64,000 nt of DNA from Collinsella sp. (lineage in GTDB: Bacteria > Actinomycetota > Coriobacteriia > Coriobacteriales > Coriobacteriaceae): contig DXZS01000025.1 of the NCBI GenBank assembly GCA_019419505.1, forward strand, positions 110,983 through 174,982. Direction: 5' to 3'. The first letter of the stretch is position 1; the number at the start of each line of letters is the position of its first letter. Position numbers and translations under genes: made by a program. The notes under the pieces are model-generated. The model saw only the letters and a list, made by a program, of their open reading frames with translations, searched no databases and had not been told where the DNA came from. Shown here in pieces: positions 33,885-41,766 of the stretch.

Positions 33885-34002
33885 CGATAACTCCCCTTCA
33901 GCTTTGTAATACGGATTTATCATTGTAGTGCATGAGTGTCACGTTCACGTAAATTTGGGTATGAGCGCAAAGAACGACAACGTTTCGACGAAAGGACGCT
34001 TC

Positions 34003-34941
34003 ATGACTACCGATAAGCCGATCGATGTTGCGATTATCGGTGGCGGCCCCGCGGGCTATGCTGCCGCCATTTATGCTGCGCGTGCCAACCTGACGACGAC
34101 CGTGATTGAGCAGGGCATGTCGGGAGGGCAGATCGCCACAACCAATGAGGTCGAGAACTATCCGGGTTTCCCGCTCCTGAGTGGCGCCGAACTCGGCGAG
34201 CGTTTTCAGCAGCATGCAGAGGGCCTGGGAGCACAGGTTACATGGAGCATGGTTACGGGTATCGATTACGATGCCGGTGCAGCGTTGTTTACGGTGCATC
34301 ACGATATGGGCGATACGCTGGCCTCGAGCGTTATCGCTTGCATGGGTGCCACGCCGCGTCCGGCAGGTTTCGCAGGCGAGGATACGTATCGCGGTCGTGG
34401 CGTTTCATATTGCGCAACATGTGACGGCATGTTTTTCCGCGGCAAGCAGGTTTTTGTAATCGGTGGTGGCAATTCGGCATGCGAAGAGGCTCTGTTCCTG
34501 TCCGACATTGCCAACAGTGTGACCATCGTGCTGCGCCGCGACCAGTTCCGTGCGCCCGATGGTGTTGTTCAGAAAGTACTCGCAAAGGACAATATTACAG
34601 TTAGGTACCAAACTAGTATTGTTGAGCTTTCTGGTGAAGCGATGCCCACGACAATCACGTTCAAGGACAATGCGACTAGTGAAATGCACACTGAGTCCTT
34701 TGATCCTGGTTCGTTTGGCATTTTTGTCTTTGCTGGCACGCAGCCCCATACTGAGCTTGTAGAGCATCTGGTAGATTTGGCGTCCGACGGCGGTATTGTG
34801 ACCGACGAATCGATGGCCACCCGCACGCCTGGCTTATTTGCCGCTGGCGATATCCGTTCCAAACGTTTACGCCAGGTTGTGACCGCTGTTTCGGATGGAG
34901 CCATAGCAGCAACGAGCGCATACACGTTTCTCCGTGGATAA
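34003..34941 (+). CDS. trxB: Thioredoxin reductase
   Basis: A 312-residue FAD/NADPH enzyme that reduces thioredoxin. The FAD motif 'IIGGGPAGYAAAIYAARANL' is near the start, the redox pair is Cys137-Ala-Thr-Cys140, the NADPH site is 'VIGGGNSACEEALFL', and the C-terminal FAD motif is 'TPGLFAAGDIRSKRLRQVVT'. ATG 34003 follows AAAGGA; an in-frame start at 33928 would add residues that do not resemble TrxB. A terminator follows. Confidence 0.94.
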   Translation: MTTDKPIDVAIIGGGPAGYAAAIYAARANLTTTVIEQGMSGGQIATTNEVENYPGFPLLSGAELGERFQQHAEGLGAQVTWSMVTGIDYDAGAALFTVHHDMGDTLASSVIACMGATPRPAGFAGEDTYRGRGVSYCATCDGMFFRGKQVFVIGGGNSACEEALFLSDIANSVTIVLRRDQFRAPDGVVQKVLAKDNITVRYQTSIVELSGEAMPTTITFKDNATSEMHTESFDPGSFGIFVFAGTQPHTELVEHLVDLASDGGIVTDESMATRTPGLFAAGDIRSKRLRQVVTAVSDGAIAATSAYTFLRG

Positions 34942-34982
34942 GTACGATAATATATCTTATGTAAGGTTGCTGTCTTTAAGCA

Positions 34983-35024
34983 AAGTGGTTGGACGGTGCA
35001 TCAATGTGCCGCCCAACCACTTTT
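34983..35024 (+). terminator. Terminator after trxB
   Basis: AAGTGGTTGG and CCAACCACTT form the lower stem, extended by CGG/CCG after a one-base bulge, followed by TTTACTTTG; about 45 bases after the trxB stop. Confidence 0.8.
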
Positions 35025-35095
35025 ACTTTGCGGCTATGTGGTATGTAAAACTAGATAACCTAGAATACAATATAGAAAACGAACGGAGGCCTCTT

Positions 35096-35707
35096 ATGAA
35101 CCACGCTAAACATGTTATCCCGATGTCAGATACATCGGTCAGCATTAAGCCGGAGGATATTCAGCCGACGGTGCTGCCGGATGCATTTATTCAGTCCGAT
35201 ATGGTCGGTAAACTCAACGCGTTGAGCCTGCCGCGCTATGAACAGCTGCCCAATGTAACGCTCTATCGCGATCAAGTTATTGAATATGTTGCGCTGTGGA
35301 TGGAGCCGCTTTCGATTTGCGTAGAGCAGCCCGTTATCACGCCATCGATGATCAATAACTACGTGAAGGTCGGCCTCGTTCCTGCTCCGGTTAAAAAGCA
35401 GTATGGCCGTGAGCAGATTGCGCGTCTCATCGCCATTTGTATTTTTAAGCAGGTGCTGCCCATCGCTGCGGTTCAGGCGCTCTTTAATATTCAACGCTTA
35501 AGCTACGACGCTCCGACGGCTTTCGATTATGTAGTCGATCAACTTGAGGCATCGATTCGTGCAGCGTTTTCCGTCGAGCAGACTCCCGTGCCCGATACCG
35601 CACATCAGGTTACGCGCGAGTCGTTGCTCGTACGCAGTGCGGTATCGTCCTTCGTCTCGAAGGCATACCTGATGAGCTATCTAAAGTTCAATGGGTTTAA
35701 TAGCTAA
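35096..35707 (+). CDS. DUF1836 domain protein, putative MerR-like regulator
   Basis: A 203-residue protein with the DUF1836 pattern: a winged-helix, MerR-like segment 'CVEQPVITPSMINNYVKVGL' then 'PVKKQYGREQIARLIAICIF' and 'QVLPIAAVQALFNIQ'. DUF1836 proteins are found in Firmicutes and Coriobacteria and are presumed DNA-binding; no target is known. ATG 35096 follows ACGGAGG by 6 bases, while the frame extending upstream overlaps the trxB terminator and is rejected. It stands alone between two terminators. Confidence 0.75.
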   Translation: MNHAKHVIPMSDTSVSIKPEDIQPTVLPDAFIQSDMVGKLNALSLPRYEQLPNVTLYRDQVIEYVALWMEPLSICVEQPVITPSMINNYVKVGLVPAPVKKQYGREQIARLIAICIFKQVLPIAAVQALFNIQRLSYDAPTAFDYVVDQLEASIRAAFSVEQTPVPDTAHQVTRESLLVRSAVSSFVSKAYLMSYLKFNGFNS

Positions 35708-35719
35708 CCGAGGTATAAG

Positions 35720-35765
35720 ACGGGCGGGATAAAGGGCCACTGGCCCTTTATCCCGCCCGTTCGTT
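35720..35765. terminator. Bidirectional terminator between the DUF1836 gene and degV
   Basis: Bases 35720-35739 are the exact reverse complement of 35741-35760: a 20-bp stem (open at the centre to make a loop) rich in GC at its base. It lies between convergent genes. Confidence 0.85.
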
Positions 35766-35779
35766 TGTCTAGTTGGGCA

Positions 35780-36646
35780 TTATCGGCCCGAAGCCACGCC
35801 CATGCCGTAGCCGATAATGAGCCCGTGCATCTCGGCATAATATGAATCTAGCCCGTTGCAGGGCATGACAATCGTCTTGGAGCCGGGCCAGTGCTCGACA
35901 ATGCGGTCGGCAAGCGCCTGGGCTCCAGCTTCGTTCTCAACGTGATCGATGATGACCTCGCCGCCCGTGAAACCTTCGGCCTCCATGGTGTCGACAATCT
36001 TGGTGAGCATCTTCTTTTCGCCACGCGTGTGCCCGACGAGTTCAATTTTGCCCGCTTCGCTCGCCGTGCCCAAAATGCGGATATTGAGCTTGTTGGCAAT
36101 AACGCCGGCCGCCTTAGGAATACGTCCGGCCTTCGCAAGGTTTTCGTAATTGCACAAACTAAAGAGGATCTTGCTCTGCTGCTCCAAGCTATCGAAGTAG
36201 GCGCAGGCATTCTCAAAGGAGGTATCCGGGTTGCTTGCAAGATAGCGGTCGAACAGCAGGAAGATTAGGTCCATTTTGCCACCTGCGGCTCGCGAGTTAA
36301 CCAAATGAATCTGACGATTGGGCTCCTCGGCAAGCACCATGTCACGTGCGGTGGCCGCGGCATTGTAGCTTCCCGATACGCCCTCCGAGATGGGCATGCA
36401 AATCGTCTTGTCGGCAAGCCTAAAGAGTTCGGCCCACTCCCCTACGCTTGGACAGGCGCTTGAAGAAGCACTTGACTCCGCCTGCACGGCGCAATTGAGC
36501 TCGTGAACGTCGAGCGTGAGGTCATCGACAAACTCGCGCTCCCCCACTCGGATCTTAAGGGGTGCAAATGCAAAGGTGGTATGAGGTGCGGTTGGCTGCC
36601 AATCGCGAAGATTGCAGCTCGAATCGGAGATAAGCGCCCAGCTCAT
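35780..36646 (-). CDS. DegV family fatty-acid-binding protein
   Basis: A 288-residue DegV protein. The N-terminus 'ALISDSSCNL' carries the conserved SDSS, the middle has 'CMPISEGVSGSYNAAATARD' (the ISxxLSGTY-type lipid-binding motif, here ISEGVSGSY), and the C-terminal EDD fold ends 'GLIIGYGMGVASG'. DegV (FakB-like) proteins bind fatty acids for the FakA kinase; no fakA gene is in the window. Upstream lies a strong inverted repeat, see 36679-36737. Confidence 0.88.
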   Translation of the reverse strand: MSWALISDSSCNLRDWQPTAPHTTFAFAPLKIRVGEREFVDDLTLDVHELNCAVQAESSASSSACPSVGEWAELFRLADKTICMPISEGVSGSYNAAATARDMVLAEEPNRQIHLVNSRAAGGKMDLIFLLFDRYLASNPDTSFENACAYFDSLEQQSKILFSLCNYENLAKAGRIPKAAGVIANKLNIRILGTASEAGKIELVGHTRGEKKMLTKIVDTMEAEGFTGGEVIIDHVENEAGAQALADRIVEHWPGSKTIVMPCNGLDSYYAEMHGLIIGYGMGVASGR

Positions 36647-36678
36647 TGAGGGTCCTTTCTATTTGTTCCTCAACAATT

Positions 36679-36737
36679 ATAGCCGTCTTTCGGATTGATT
36701 GGACGGCTATCTAGTTTTGAATACTAGATAGCCGTCC
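36679..36737 (-). promoter_or_regulatory. Overlapping inverted repeats upstream of degV
   Basis: Bases 36701-36715 are the exact reverse complement of 36723-36737 (15 bp). In addition ATAGCCGTC (36679-36687) can pair with GACGGCTAT (36702-36710), so two hairpins exclude each other. No T-tract follows either. On the minus strand TTGCCT about 17 bases before TCTAGT suggests that the repeat overlaps a promoter, so an operator is as likely as an attenuator. Confidence 0.5.
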
Positions 36738-36760
36738 TGATCTTAAGGCAAACTGTTGGG

Positions 36761-36801
36761 GCAAAAAGAATGGGCCTCGTGACTCAAGATCGCGAGGCCC
36801 A
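36761..36801 (-). terminator. Terminator after the NlpC/P60 gene
   Basis: On the minus strand TGGGCCTCG and CGAGGCCCA form a 9-bp stem (36793-36801 with 36771-36779) followed by TTCTTTTTG; 24 bases after the stop. Confidence 0.85.
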
Positions 36802-36824
36802 CGTTCGTTCGCTGTAGAAATAAA

Positions 36825-37949
36825 TTAGTAGCGCACGAAGATGTAATTGTTGTTCATGCCAGCGGCAACGGAGCTGATGATAACGCCCGTCTTGTAGTCG
36901 GAAGCATGGATCATCTGGCCGTTACCAATGTAGATGCCGGTGTGGTAAGAGTTAACCACGACGTCGCCAGGCTGGGGATCGGACACGCGGGTCCAGCCCA
37001 TGAAGGTGCCCGTAGTGCCAAGGCGGCAATAACGGCCCGTGAGGCAGTAGCTTACAAAGCCGGAGCAGTCAAAGCTGTTCGGTCCAATACCGCCCCAAGA
37101 ATAAGCATAGCCAAGCTTGCTGTAGGCGCGCGAAACAACGGAGCCACCATCAACAGATTGACTCGGTGCTGAGGGCGTGGGTGCCGGAGCGGGCGTGGGG
37201 GCAGGCTGCGGCGTGGGAGCAGGAGCGGGCGTGGGCGCAGGCGTGTTGCCACCGCCGTTGTTGGTCGTACCGCCACCATTGTTGGTGTTCTCGGTCGTAC
37301 CGGCGGTGTCGTTGCTCACCGTGGCCTTTTCGGCGGTGCTGGCATTAATGCCAGCCTGCAGCGCAGCGTTGGCCTCGGCCTCGGCAGCGAGCTCGGCCTG
37401 CAACTGCGAATCCAGGGAGTTCACGACACTCTGGGCCTCAGCCTGCTGAGCATTGAGCTCGTCGACCTTCTTCTGTGTCGCGGCGACGTTCTTCTCCTGC
37501 TCGGTCTGCTTATCGGTGAGCTGCTGCTTAAGGTCCTTGACCTCCTGAATGGACTGGGCCTGCTTGTCGGACACCTTGCCGTAGTAGAAGAGACGGTTGA
37601 GCATATCGCTCAGATCATCGACACCCGTCAAAACCTGAAGCAGGCTCAGACCGCCGGTCTTGTACTCACCGGCAACGTAGTTAGAGAGCTTGGCCTGGCC
37701 TTCGGCAATCTCTTGCTGCTTTTGCGTGATTTCGCCTGCAGTCTGATCAAGCTCCTGCGTCTGTGCGGAGAGTTCTTCATGAATTTGCTGGGTTTGCGTG
37801 CCAATCTGCTCGAGCTTGGTACGGGCAGCGGCAAGGTCGGATGCTGTATCGGCATAGGCAGGAGCCGAGAGGCCCAGGCCCAAAACACAAGCGAGGGTTG
37901 CCGTAGCAGCGCAGCGTGCCATGTTTTTGTGCGTGTTTGCTGTGCGCAT
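36825..37949 (-). CDS. Secreted NlpC/P60 peptidoglycan endopeptidase with N-terminal coiled coil
   Basis: A 374-residue cell wall hydrolase of the RipA/CwlO type. A signal peptide ends at 'APAYA' near residue 33. A long coiled coil (about 35-200, rich in Gln, Glu and Lys) follows, then an Ala-Pro-Thr linker ('PAPTPAPAPTPQPAPTPAPA'), and a C-terminal NlpC/P60 domain with Cys295 ('DCSGFVSYC') and His in 'SYHTGIYIGNG'. Members cut D-Glu-mDAP bonds. Start 37949 has GGAAG upstream. It is followed by its own terminator. Confidence 0.92.
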   Translation of the reverse strand: MRTANTHKNMARCAATATLACVLGLGLSAPAYADTASDLAAARTKLEQIGTQTQQIHEELSAQTQELDQTAGEITQKQQEIAEGQAKLSNYVAGEYKTGGLSLLQVLTGVDDLSDMLNRLFYYGKVSDKQAQSIQEVKDLKQQLTDKQTEQEKNVAATQKKVDELNAQQAEAQSVVNSLDSQLQAELAAEAEANAALQAGINASTAEKATVSNDTAGTTENTNNGGGTTNNGGGNTPAPTPAPAPTPQPAPTPAPAPTPSAPSQSVDGGSVVSRAYSKLGYAYSWGGIGPNSFDCSGFVSYCLTGRYCRLGTTGTFMGWTRVSDPQPGDVVVNSYHTGIYIGNGQMIHASDYKTGVIISSVAAGMNNNYIFVRY

Positions 37950-37981
37950 GTAGCTTCCTTTCCAGTAACTAAGGGTAACGG

Positions 37982-38512
37982 CTAGTCTACCGTCACCAGG
38001 CTAAAGAGCTCCACATCGTCATCAGACGGCGTGAGCTTCTTGCGCGGGTTGAGAAACGCAAGCTCAAGGATACAACCGTAACCTACAAGCTTTGCGCCCA
38101 TATCTCGCACCAGTTTACCTGTTGCCTCGACAGTTCCGCCCGTCGCGACCAAGTCGTCCAGAATCAACACGGTATCTTTAGAGCTGATGGCATCGGCGTG
38201 GATCTCGATAGAATCCGTTCCATACTCGAGCTCGTAGCTCTCGCTGACCGTCTTGCGCGGCAATTTGCCCGGCTTACGTGCGGGAATAAAGCCGGCACCC
38301 AGGGCGACGGCCACGGGCACACCGACCATAAAGCCACGGGCCTCGGGTCCTACGACCTTGGTAATGCCCATGTCGGCAAAATGCTCGGCCAGGGCATCCA
38401 CCATGGCCTTCAGGGCCTCGGGATTTCCAAAGAGCGGCGTGATGTCCTTAAAGACGACTCCGGGCTCGGGATAGTCGGGGATATCGACGATATGAGATTC
38501 GAAGTCGTACAT
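37982..38512 (-). CDS. apt: Adenine phosphoribosyltransferase
   Basis: A 176-residue purine salvage enzyme making AMP from adenine and PRPP. 'FKDITPLFGNPEALKAMVDA' and 'GPEARGFMVGVPVA' are conserved, and the PRPP-binding motif is 'VLILDDLVATGGT'. The length is typical. GGTGACC-like sequence precedes the ATG; no strong ribosome site is evident. Confidence 0.95.
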   Translation of the reverse strand: MYDFESHIVDIPDYPEPGVVFKDITPLFGNPEALKAMVDALAEHFADMGITKVVGPEARGFMVGVPVAVALGAGFIPARKPGKLPRKTVSESYELEYGTDSIEIHADAISSKDTVLILDDLVATGGTVEATGKLVRDMGAKLVGYGCILELAFLNPRKKLTPSDDDVELFSLVTVD

Positions 38513-38547
38513 GGGTGACCTTTCATGGATTGCCGGGTGAACGGCGG

Positions 38548-39432
38548 TTATTTGCCCGTGTTAGCAGACGAGCTCTGCGAGGGGACGACGACTTTGGACG
38601 GCTGCACGAGCGACTCGTCGTGCGCGGCAACCGCGGGGACGCTTGTCGCATCGCTTTTAGCCTTGGTCGATTCGGAACGCGCAATCTCTTCATCGAGGGC
38701 ATCGATGTCAGCGTCCTCGACCACGGCGTTGAGCGACTCAAAGACACGGTTCTTAAGTAGCGCGGTATGCACACCCTCGGTGAGGTCGTGCAGTTTCTTA
38801 AAAGCGCGCTCGAGCTTGGCGTCGCGCTCGTCATCGGAGGTATCCATGCCGAGCATGCTCACGAGAACCTGCTCAAACATCGAAGATTCGCGGTTTGCCG
38901 ACGATACGTACTGACGCAGGTTGCGCGGCTCAATGTGGAAGCGCGACAGCTCCGAGCAGTAACGGATAATCGGGAAATCTCGGCCATCGACGAGCTCACG
39001 GTTCTGCGGGCTCTTGATGATGCGGATAAGATCGTTCTCGGCAAGGGAGCGGATAAACGAAATCTCAACACCGAGCATGTCGGGGATCGTCTCGATGGGA
39101 TGCAGCTTTTGCTTGGTCTCCTTGGGCTCCGTCTTAAGCGGAACATCGGACAGAAGACCCACCTCGTAAGCCAAAGTGGACAGGTCCGTGGCGTTTTCCA
39201 AGCGCTGCTTAATCACGTTGAGCGGCATGTAGCGGGTCTTCTGCAAGTGCAGGATGACCTCCAGGCGATCAACGTCCTCCTTAGAGTACTGACGGTATCC
39301 CTTAGGCGTACGATGAGGGGTAATGAGCCCCTCATCTTCTAGAAATCTAATTTTTGAGTTCGAAAGATCGGGGTATGCGCCTCGAAGTAGGTTGACGACT
39401 TGGCCGATACTCAGATAGTTGCGTTCGGCCAT
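38548..39432 (-). CDS. MerR-family regulator, FtsR-like
   Basis: A 294-residue protein with an N-terminal MerR-type winged helix ('YLSIGQVVNLLRGAYPDLSN', 'FLEDEGLITPHRTPKGYRQY') and a long C-terminal part lacking an effector domain that can be recognised. Actinobacterial FtsR, a regulator of ftsZ and growth genes, has this architecture and is encoded next to an FHA protein (GarA/OdhI), as here (3 bases apart). The C-terminal ~45 residues are low complexity. No ftsZ gene is in the window, so the assignment rests on architecture and context. Confidence 0.75.
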   Translation of the reverse strand: MAERNYLSIGQVVNLLRGAYPDLSNSKIRFLEDEGLITPHRTPKGYRQYSKEDVDRLEVILHLQKTRYMPLNVIKQRLENATDLSTLAYEVGLLSDVPLKTEPKETKQKLHPIETIPDMLGVEISFIRSLAENDLIRIIKSPQNRELVDGRDFPIIRYCSELSRFHIEPRNLRQYVSSANRESSMFEQVLVSMLGMDTSDDERDAKLERAFKKLHDLTEGVHTALLKNRVFESLNAVVEDADIDALDEEIARSESTKAKSDATSVPAVAAHDESLVQPSKVVVPSQSSSANTGK

Positions 39433-39435
39433 GCC

Positions 39436-39870
39436 CTACTCACCGGTTTCGATGCGCTCCGGCGTGCTCTCGTGGTAGATGAGCGTAAACGTACCGATCT
39501 GGACGGAAGAACCGTCGTGCAGCGGGGCTGCATTGACGATGGCACCGTCGACCCAGGTGCCATTGAGCGAGCCCAAGTCCTCGATGCGAGCGCCGAGGCC
39601 CTCGCGGATAATGCGCGCGTGGCTGCGCGATACGGTCATGTCATTGAGGAAGATGCCGTTCGCAGGATCGCGGCCGATGGTGGTCACGTCGTCCTCGAGC
39701 TCAAAGGCGGCACCAGTCTGCGGACCCTTGACGATGGACAGAACGGGGGCGGTGATGCGCACGTTGGCCATGAGGTCGGGAACGGTGACGTCGCTTGAAG
39801 GCACGCGGAATACGCAGGTAGCGTCAGCAGTCTTATCATTCTGAGCCATATTGTTTACCATGTTGTCCAT
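39436..39870 (-). CDS. FHA-domain protein, GarA/OdhI-like
   Basis: A 144-residue protein with a C-terminal FHA domain (about 43-130): 'TTIGRDPANGIF', 'VSRSHARI' and 'DLGSLNGTWVDG' hold the phosphothreonine-binding residues. The N-terminus contains 'DATCVFRV', resembling the ETTSVFR phosphorylation site of mycobacterial GarA and corynebacterial OdhI, which when phosphorylated binds its own FHA domain and releases metabolic targets. Thr18 would be the acceptor. Start 39870 is chosen for a TAGGGG site; ATG at 39903 or internal Met codons are alternatives. Confidence 0.78.
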   Translation of the reverse strand: MDNMVNNMAQNDKTADATCVFRVPSSDVTVPDLMANVRITAPVLSIVKGPQTGAAFELEDDVTTIGRDPANGIFLNDMTVSRSHARIIREGLGARIEDLGSLNGTWVDGAIVNAAPLHDGSSVQIGTFTLIYHESTPERIETGE

Positions 39871-39936
39871 GACAACCCCTAACTTATCGCGGACGTGCCG
39901 CAAATAATGAACCGTACGTAATCATACCCCAACGAA

Positions 39937-40641
39937 TCAGTCTTCGATTTCAGGGTTCAGAAAGTCGATGTCCTCGTCCTCGGGATGCGCGAGAGCCTGT
40001 TTAATGGCCACTCCGCCCTTAATGGAATAGATGACAGCCGTGAGCATGGAGAAGATCACGCCGCCGTACACAAAGAAGATGCCGAGGGGCACCGAGCTTC
40101 CGTTGAGGCCCGGGAAGGCCGTAAGGGTTGAAGGTAAAAGATGCAGGCCGTCAATAACGGGGAACCCGAGCAGCATGAGCGAGAAGCCGGTCATGAGCAG
40201 TGCAGTGGCAATCTTTCCGGGAAAGACGACATCGATGGGGCGACGGTGATAATGACGCACGATAAGCGTGCCGATGCCCAGATAGATGTCGCGGCCAATA
40301 ATGAGCACGCAGACCCAGATTGGCAGCTCTCCGCGAACCACCAGCCCAAGTACGCCGGTGAACAGCAGCGCACGGTCGCAGATGGGATCCATGACCTTGC
40401 CGAGCCACGAGACCGTCTTGGTCATGCGGGCGATCTGACCGTCCATCCAGTCGGTGGAGGCGGCAACGGCGTAGATAACGATGGCGATGACGCGGTTGTT
40501 ATCCGTCACAAACAGGTACAGAAATACCAGGGTGAGGATCAGGCGCGTAAAGGTGATGAAATTGGAGATCGTAAAGATCTTATTCGACGGGTAATCGGAA
40601 GTGCCGATAAGCTCCTTTTTGATCTTCTTTTTGATGCCCAC
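39937..40641 (-). CDS. Second CDP-alcohol phosphatidyltransferase (PgsA-like)
   Basis: A 234-residue membrane enzyme with the intact motif DGxxARxxxxxxxxGxxxDxxxD (Asp67, Gly68, Ala71, Arg72, Gly81, Asp85, Asp89). Several hydrophobic helices surround it. Compared with pgsA at 19079 the motif flanks differ ('DWMDGQIARMTKTVSWLGKV'), so the acceptor may be another alcohol (glycerol phosphate, inositol phosphate or other). The start is GTG 40641, preceded by GGGGGA; the frame continues upstream to 40767, but a TATAGT (-10-like) lies there, making the shorter form more likely. Confidence 0.78.
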   Translation of the reverse strand: MGIKKKIKKELIGTSDYPSNKIFTISNFITFTRLILTLVFLYLFVTDNNRVIAIVIYAVAASTDWMDGQIARMTKTVSWLGKVMDPICDRALLFTGVLGLVVRGELPIWVCVLIIGRDIYLGIGTLIVRHYHRRPIDVVFPGKIATALLMTGFSLMLLGFPVIDGLHLLPSTLTAFPGLNGSSVPLGIFFVYGGVIFSMLTAVIYSIKGGVAIKQALAHPEDEDIDFLNPEIED

Positions 40642-41037
40642 AGGACTCCCCCGCTGGTTAACGACAAAACTTTCGATACTATACCCGTTTCGGCGATGTC
40701 TATCCAGCGTAAGCATAGAGAGTCCAGACATATGGAGGATGCTACTGGGTTGTGCGGCATTCTGCATTTGTGTACATCAGCCTCCAAATATGACATTTTT
40801 CGGCATCTTTGATGGCTGATGTACACGTTTTGATTCGGTGATTACATCGATCGGGAAAGTTGTTGCCTTAAGCAAATTAATCATGATGTGCGGGTCGAGA
40901 AGGGTTGGCGCCAAAAGAGCCCAACGGCCGTTACGGCTTCGTTAGAAACACGCCCCACCATGGATGGTGAACCCGAAAGGTAAGGCGCGCGGGCACGGTG
41001 ACTCGGCCCGCGCTCCCGGAAGAGAAAGGATAAACCC
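40642..41037. other. Intergenic region left of the lantibiotic-immunity block
   Basis: About 400 bases without a supported gene. A minus-strand TATAGT near 40675 may be the -10 of the PgsA-like gene. GTGTACATCAGCC (40770-40782) and its exact reverse complement (40814-40826) flank 31 AT-richer bases. From about 40900 the composition rises toward the GC-rich block; GAAAGGA at 41026-41032 is the lanF ribosome site. Confidence 0.5.
40770..40826. repeat. 13-bp perfect inverted repeat with 31-base spacer
   Basis: Arms 40770-40782 and 40814-40826 are exact reverse complements. The spacer includes GACATTTTTCGG. It could be a two-site operator or a long hairpin; no flanking promoter is obvious. Confidence 0.6.
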
Positions 41038-41766
41038 ATGGGTTACATGCTCAAGACGCGCGGGCTCACCAAGCGCTTTGGCCGCGGCGACCAGGCGCAG
41101 GACGCCGTGGCCGACGTGAGCCTTCATATCCGCGAGGGCGAGGTGTACGGGCTGCTCGGTCCCAACGGCGCCGGCAAGTCGACAACGCTCAAGATGATCT
41201 GCGGGATGCTGCGGCCGACGGCCGGGGAGATCCTCTTTGCCGGGCACGCCTGGCGCCGCGAGGACCTCTACGCAATCGGCAGCCTCATCGAGGAGGCGCC
41301 GCTCTACCCCAACCTCACCGCGCGCGAGAACCTGCGCGTGCGCACCACGCTGCTGGGCCTTCCCGAGAGCCGCATAGATGAGGTGCTCGCCGCCGTGGAC
41401 CTCGCGGACACCGGGAAGAAGCGCGCCGGGCGCTTCTCGATGGGGATGCGGCAGCGCCTGGGGCTCGCGCTGGCGCTGATCGCCCGGCCACGCCTGCTCG
41501 TGCTCGACGAGCCCACCAACGGGCTCGACCCCATCGGCATCGAGGAGCTGCGCGACCAGATCCGCGGCTTCGCGGCGGCGGGTACGACGGTAATCGTCTC
41601 GAGCCACATCCTCTCCGAGGTGCAGCAGATGGCGGACACCATCGGCATCATCTGCGGGGGGCGCCTCGCCTACGAGGATGCGCTTCGGCCCGGGCAGGAC
41701 CTCGAGGAACTCTTCATGAGCTTCTGTCGGGAAGGGCGACGAGCGCGCGGGGAGGTGGCGGCATGA
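41038..41766 (+). CDS. Lantibiotic-immunity-type ABC transporter ATPase (LanF)
   Basis: A 242-residue ABC ATPase. Walker A 'GPNGAGKST' is at 41-49, the signature is 'FSMGMRQRLGLA', Walker B is 'LLVLDEPTNGLDP' and the switch His is in 'IVSSHILSEV'. The 'SMGMRQRLG' signature is that of the NisF/SpaF/MutF and BcrA group, which expel lantibiotics or bacitracin from the membrane. It overlaps the next gene by 4 bases (ATGA). LanE and LanG-like permeases follow. No lantibiotic precursor or modification enzyme is nearby, so this is probably resistance rather than self-immunity (inference). Confidence 0.85.
   Translation: MGYMLKTRGLTKRFGRGDQAQDAVADVSLHIREGEVYGLLGPNGAGKSTTLKMICGMLRPTAGEILFAGHAWRREDLYAIGSLIEEAPLYPNLTARENLRVRTTLLGLPESRIDEVLAAVDLADTGKKRAGRFSMGMRQRLGLALALIARPRLLVLDEPTNGLDPIGIEELRDQIRGFAAAGTTVIVSSHILSEVQQMADTIGIICGGRLAYEDALRPGQDLEELFMSFCREGRRARGEVAA

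Noticed and set aside
34934..35095. 54-residue N-terminal extension of the DUF1836 protein
   Set aside because: It would be translated through the trxB terminator hairpin; ATG 35096 has a strong ribosome site.
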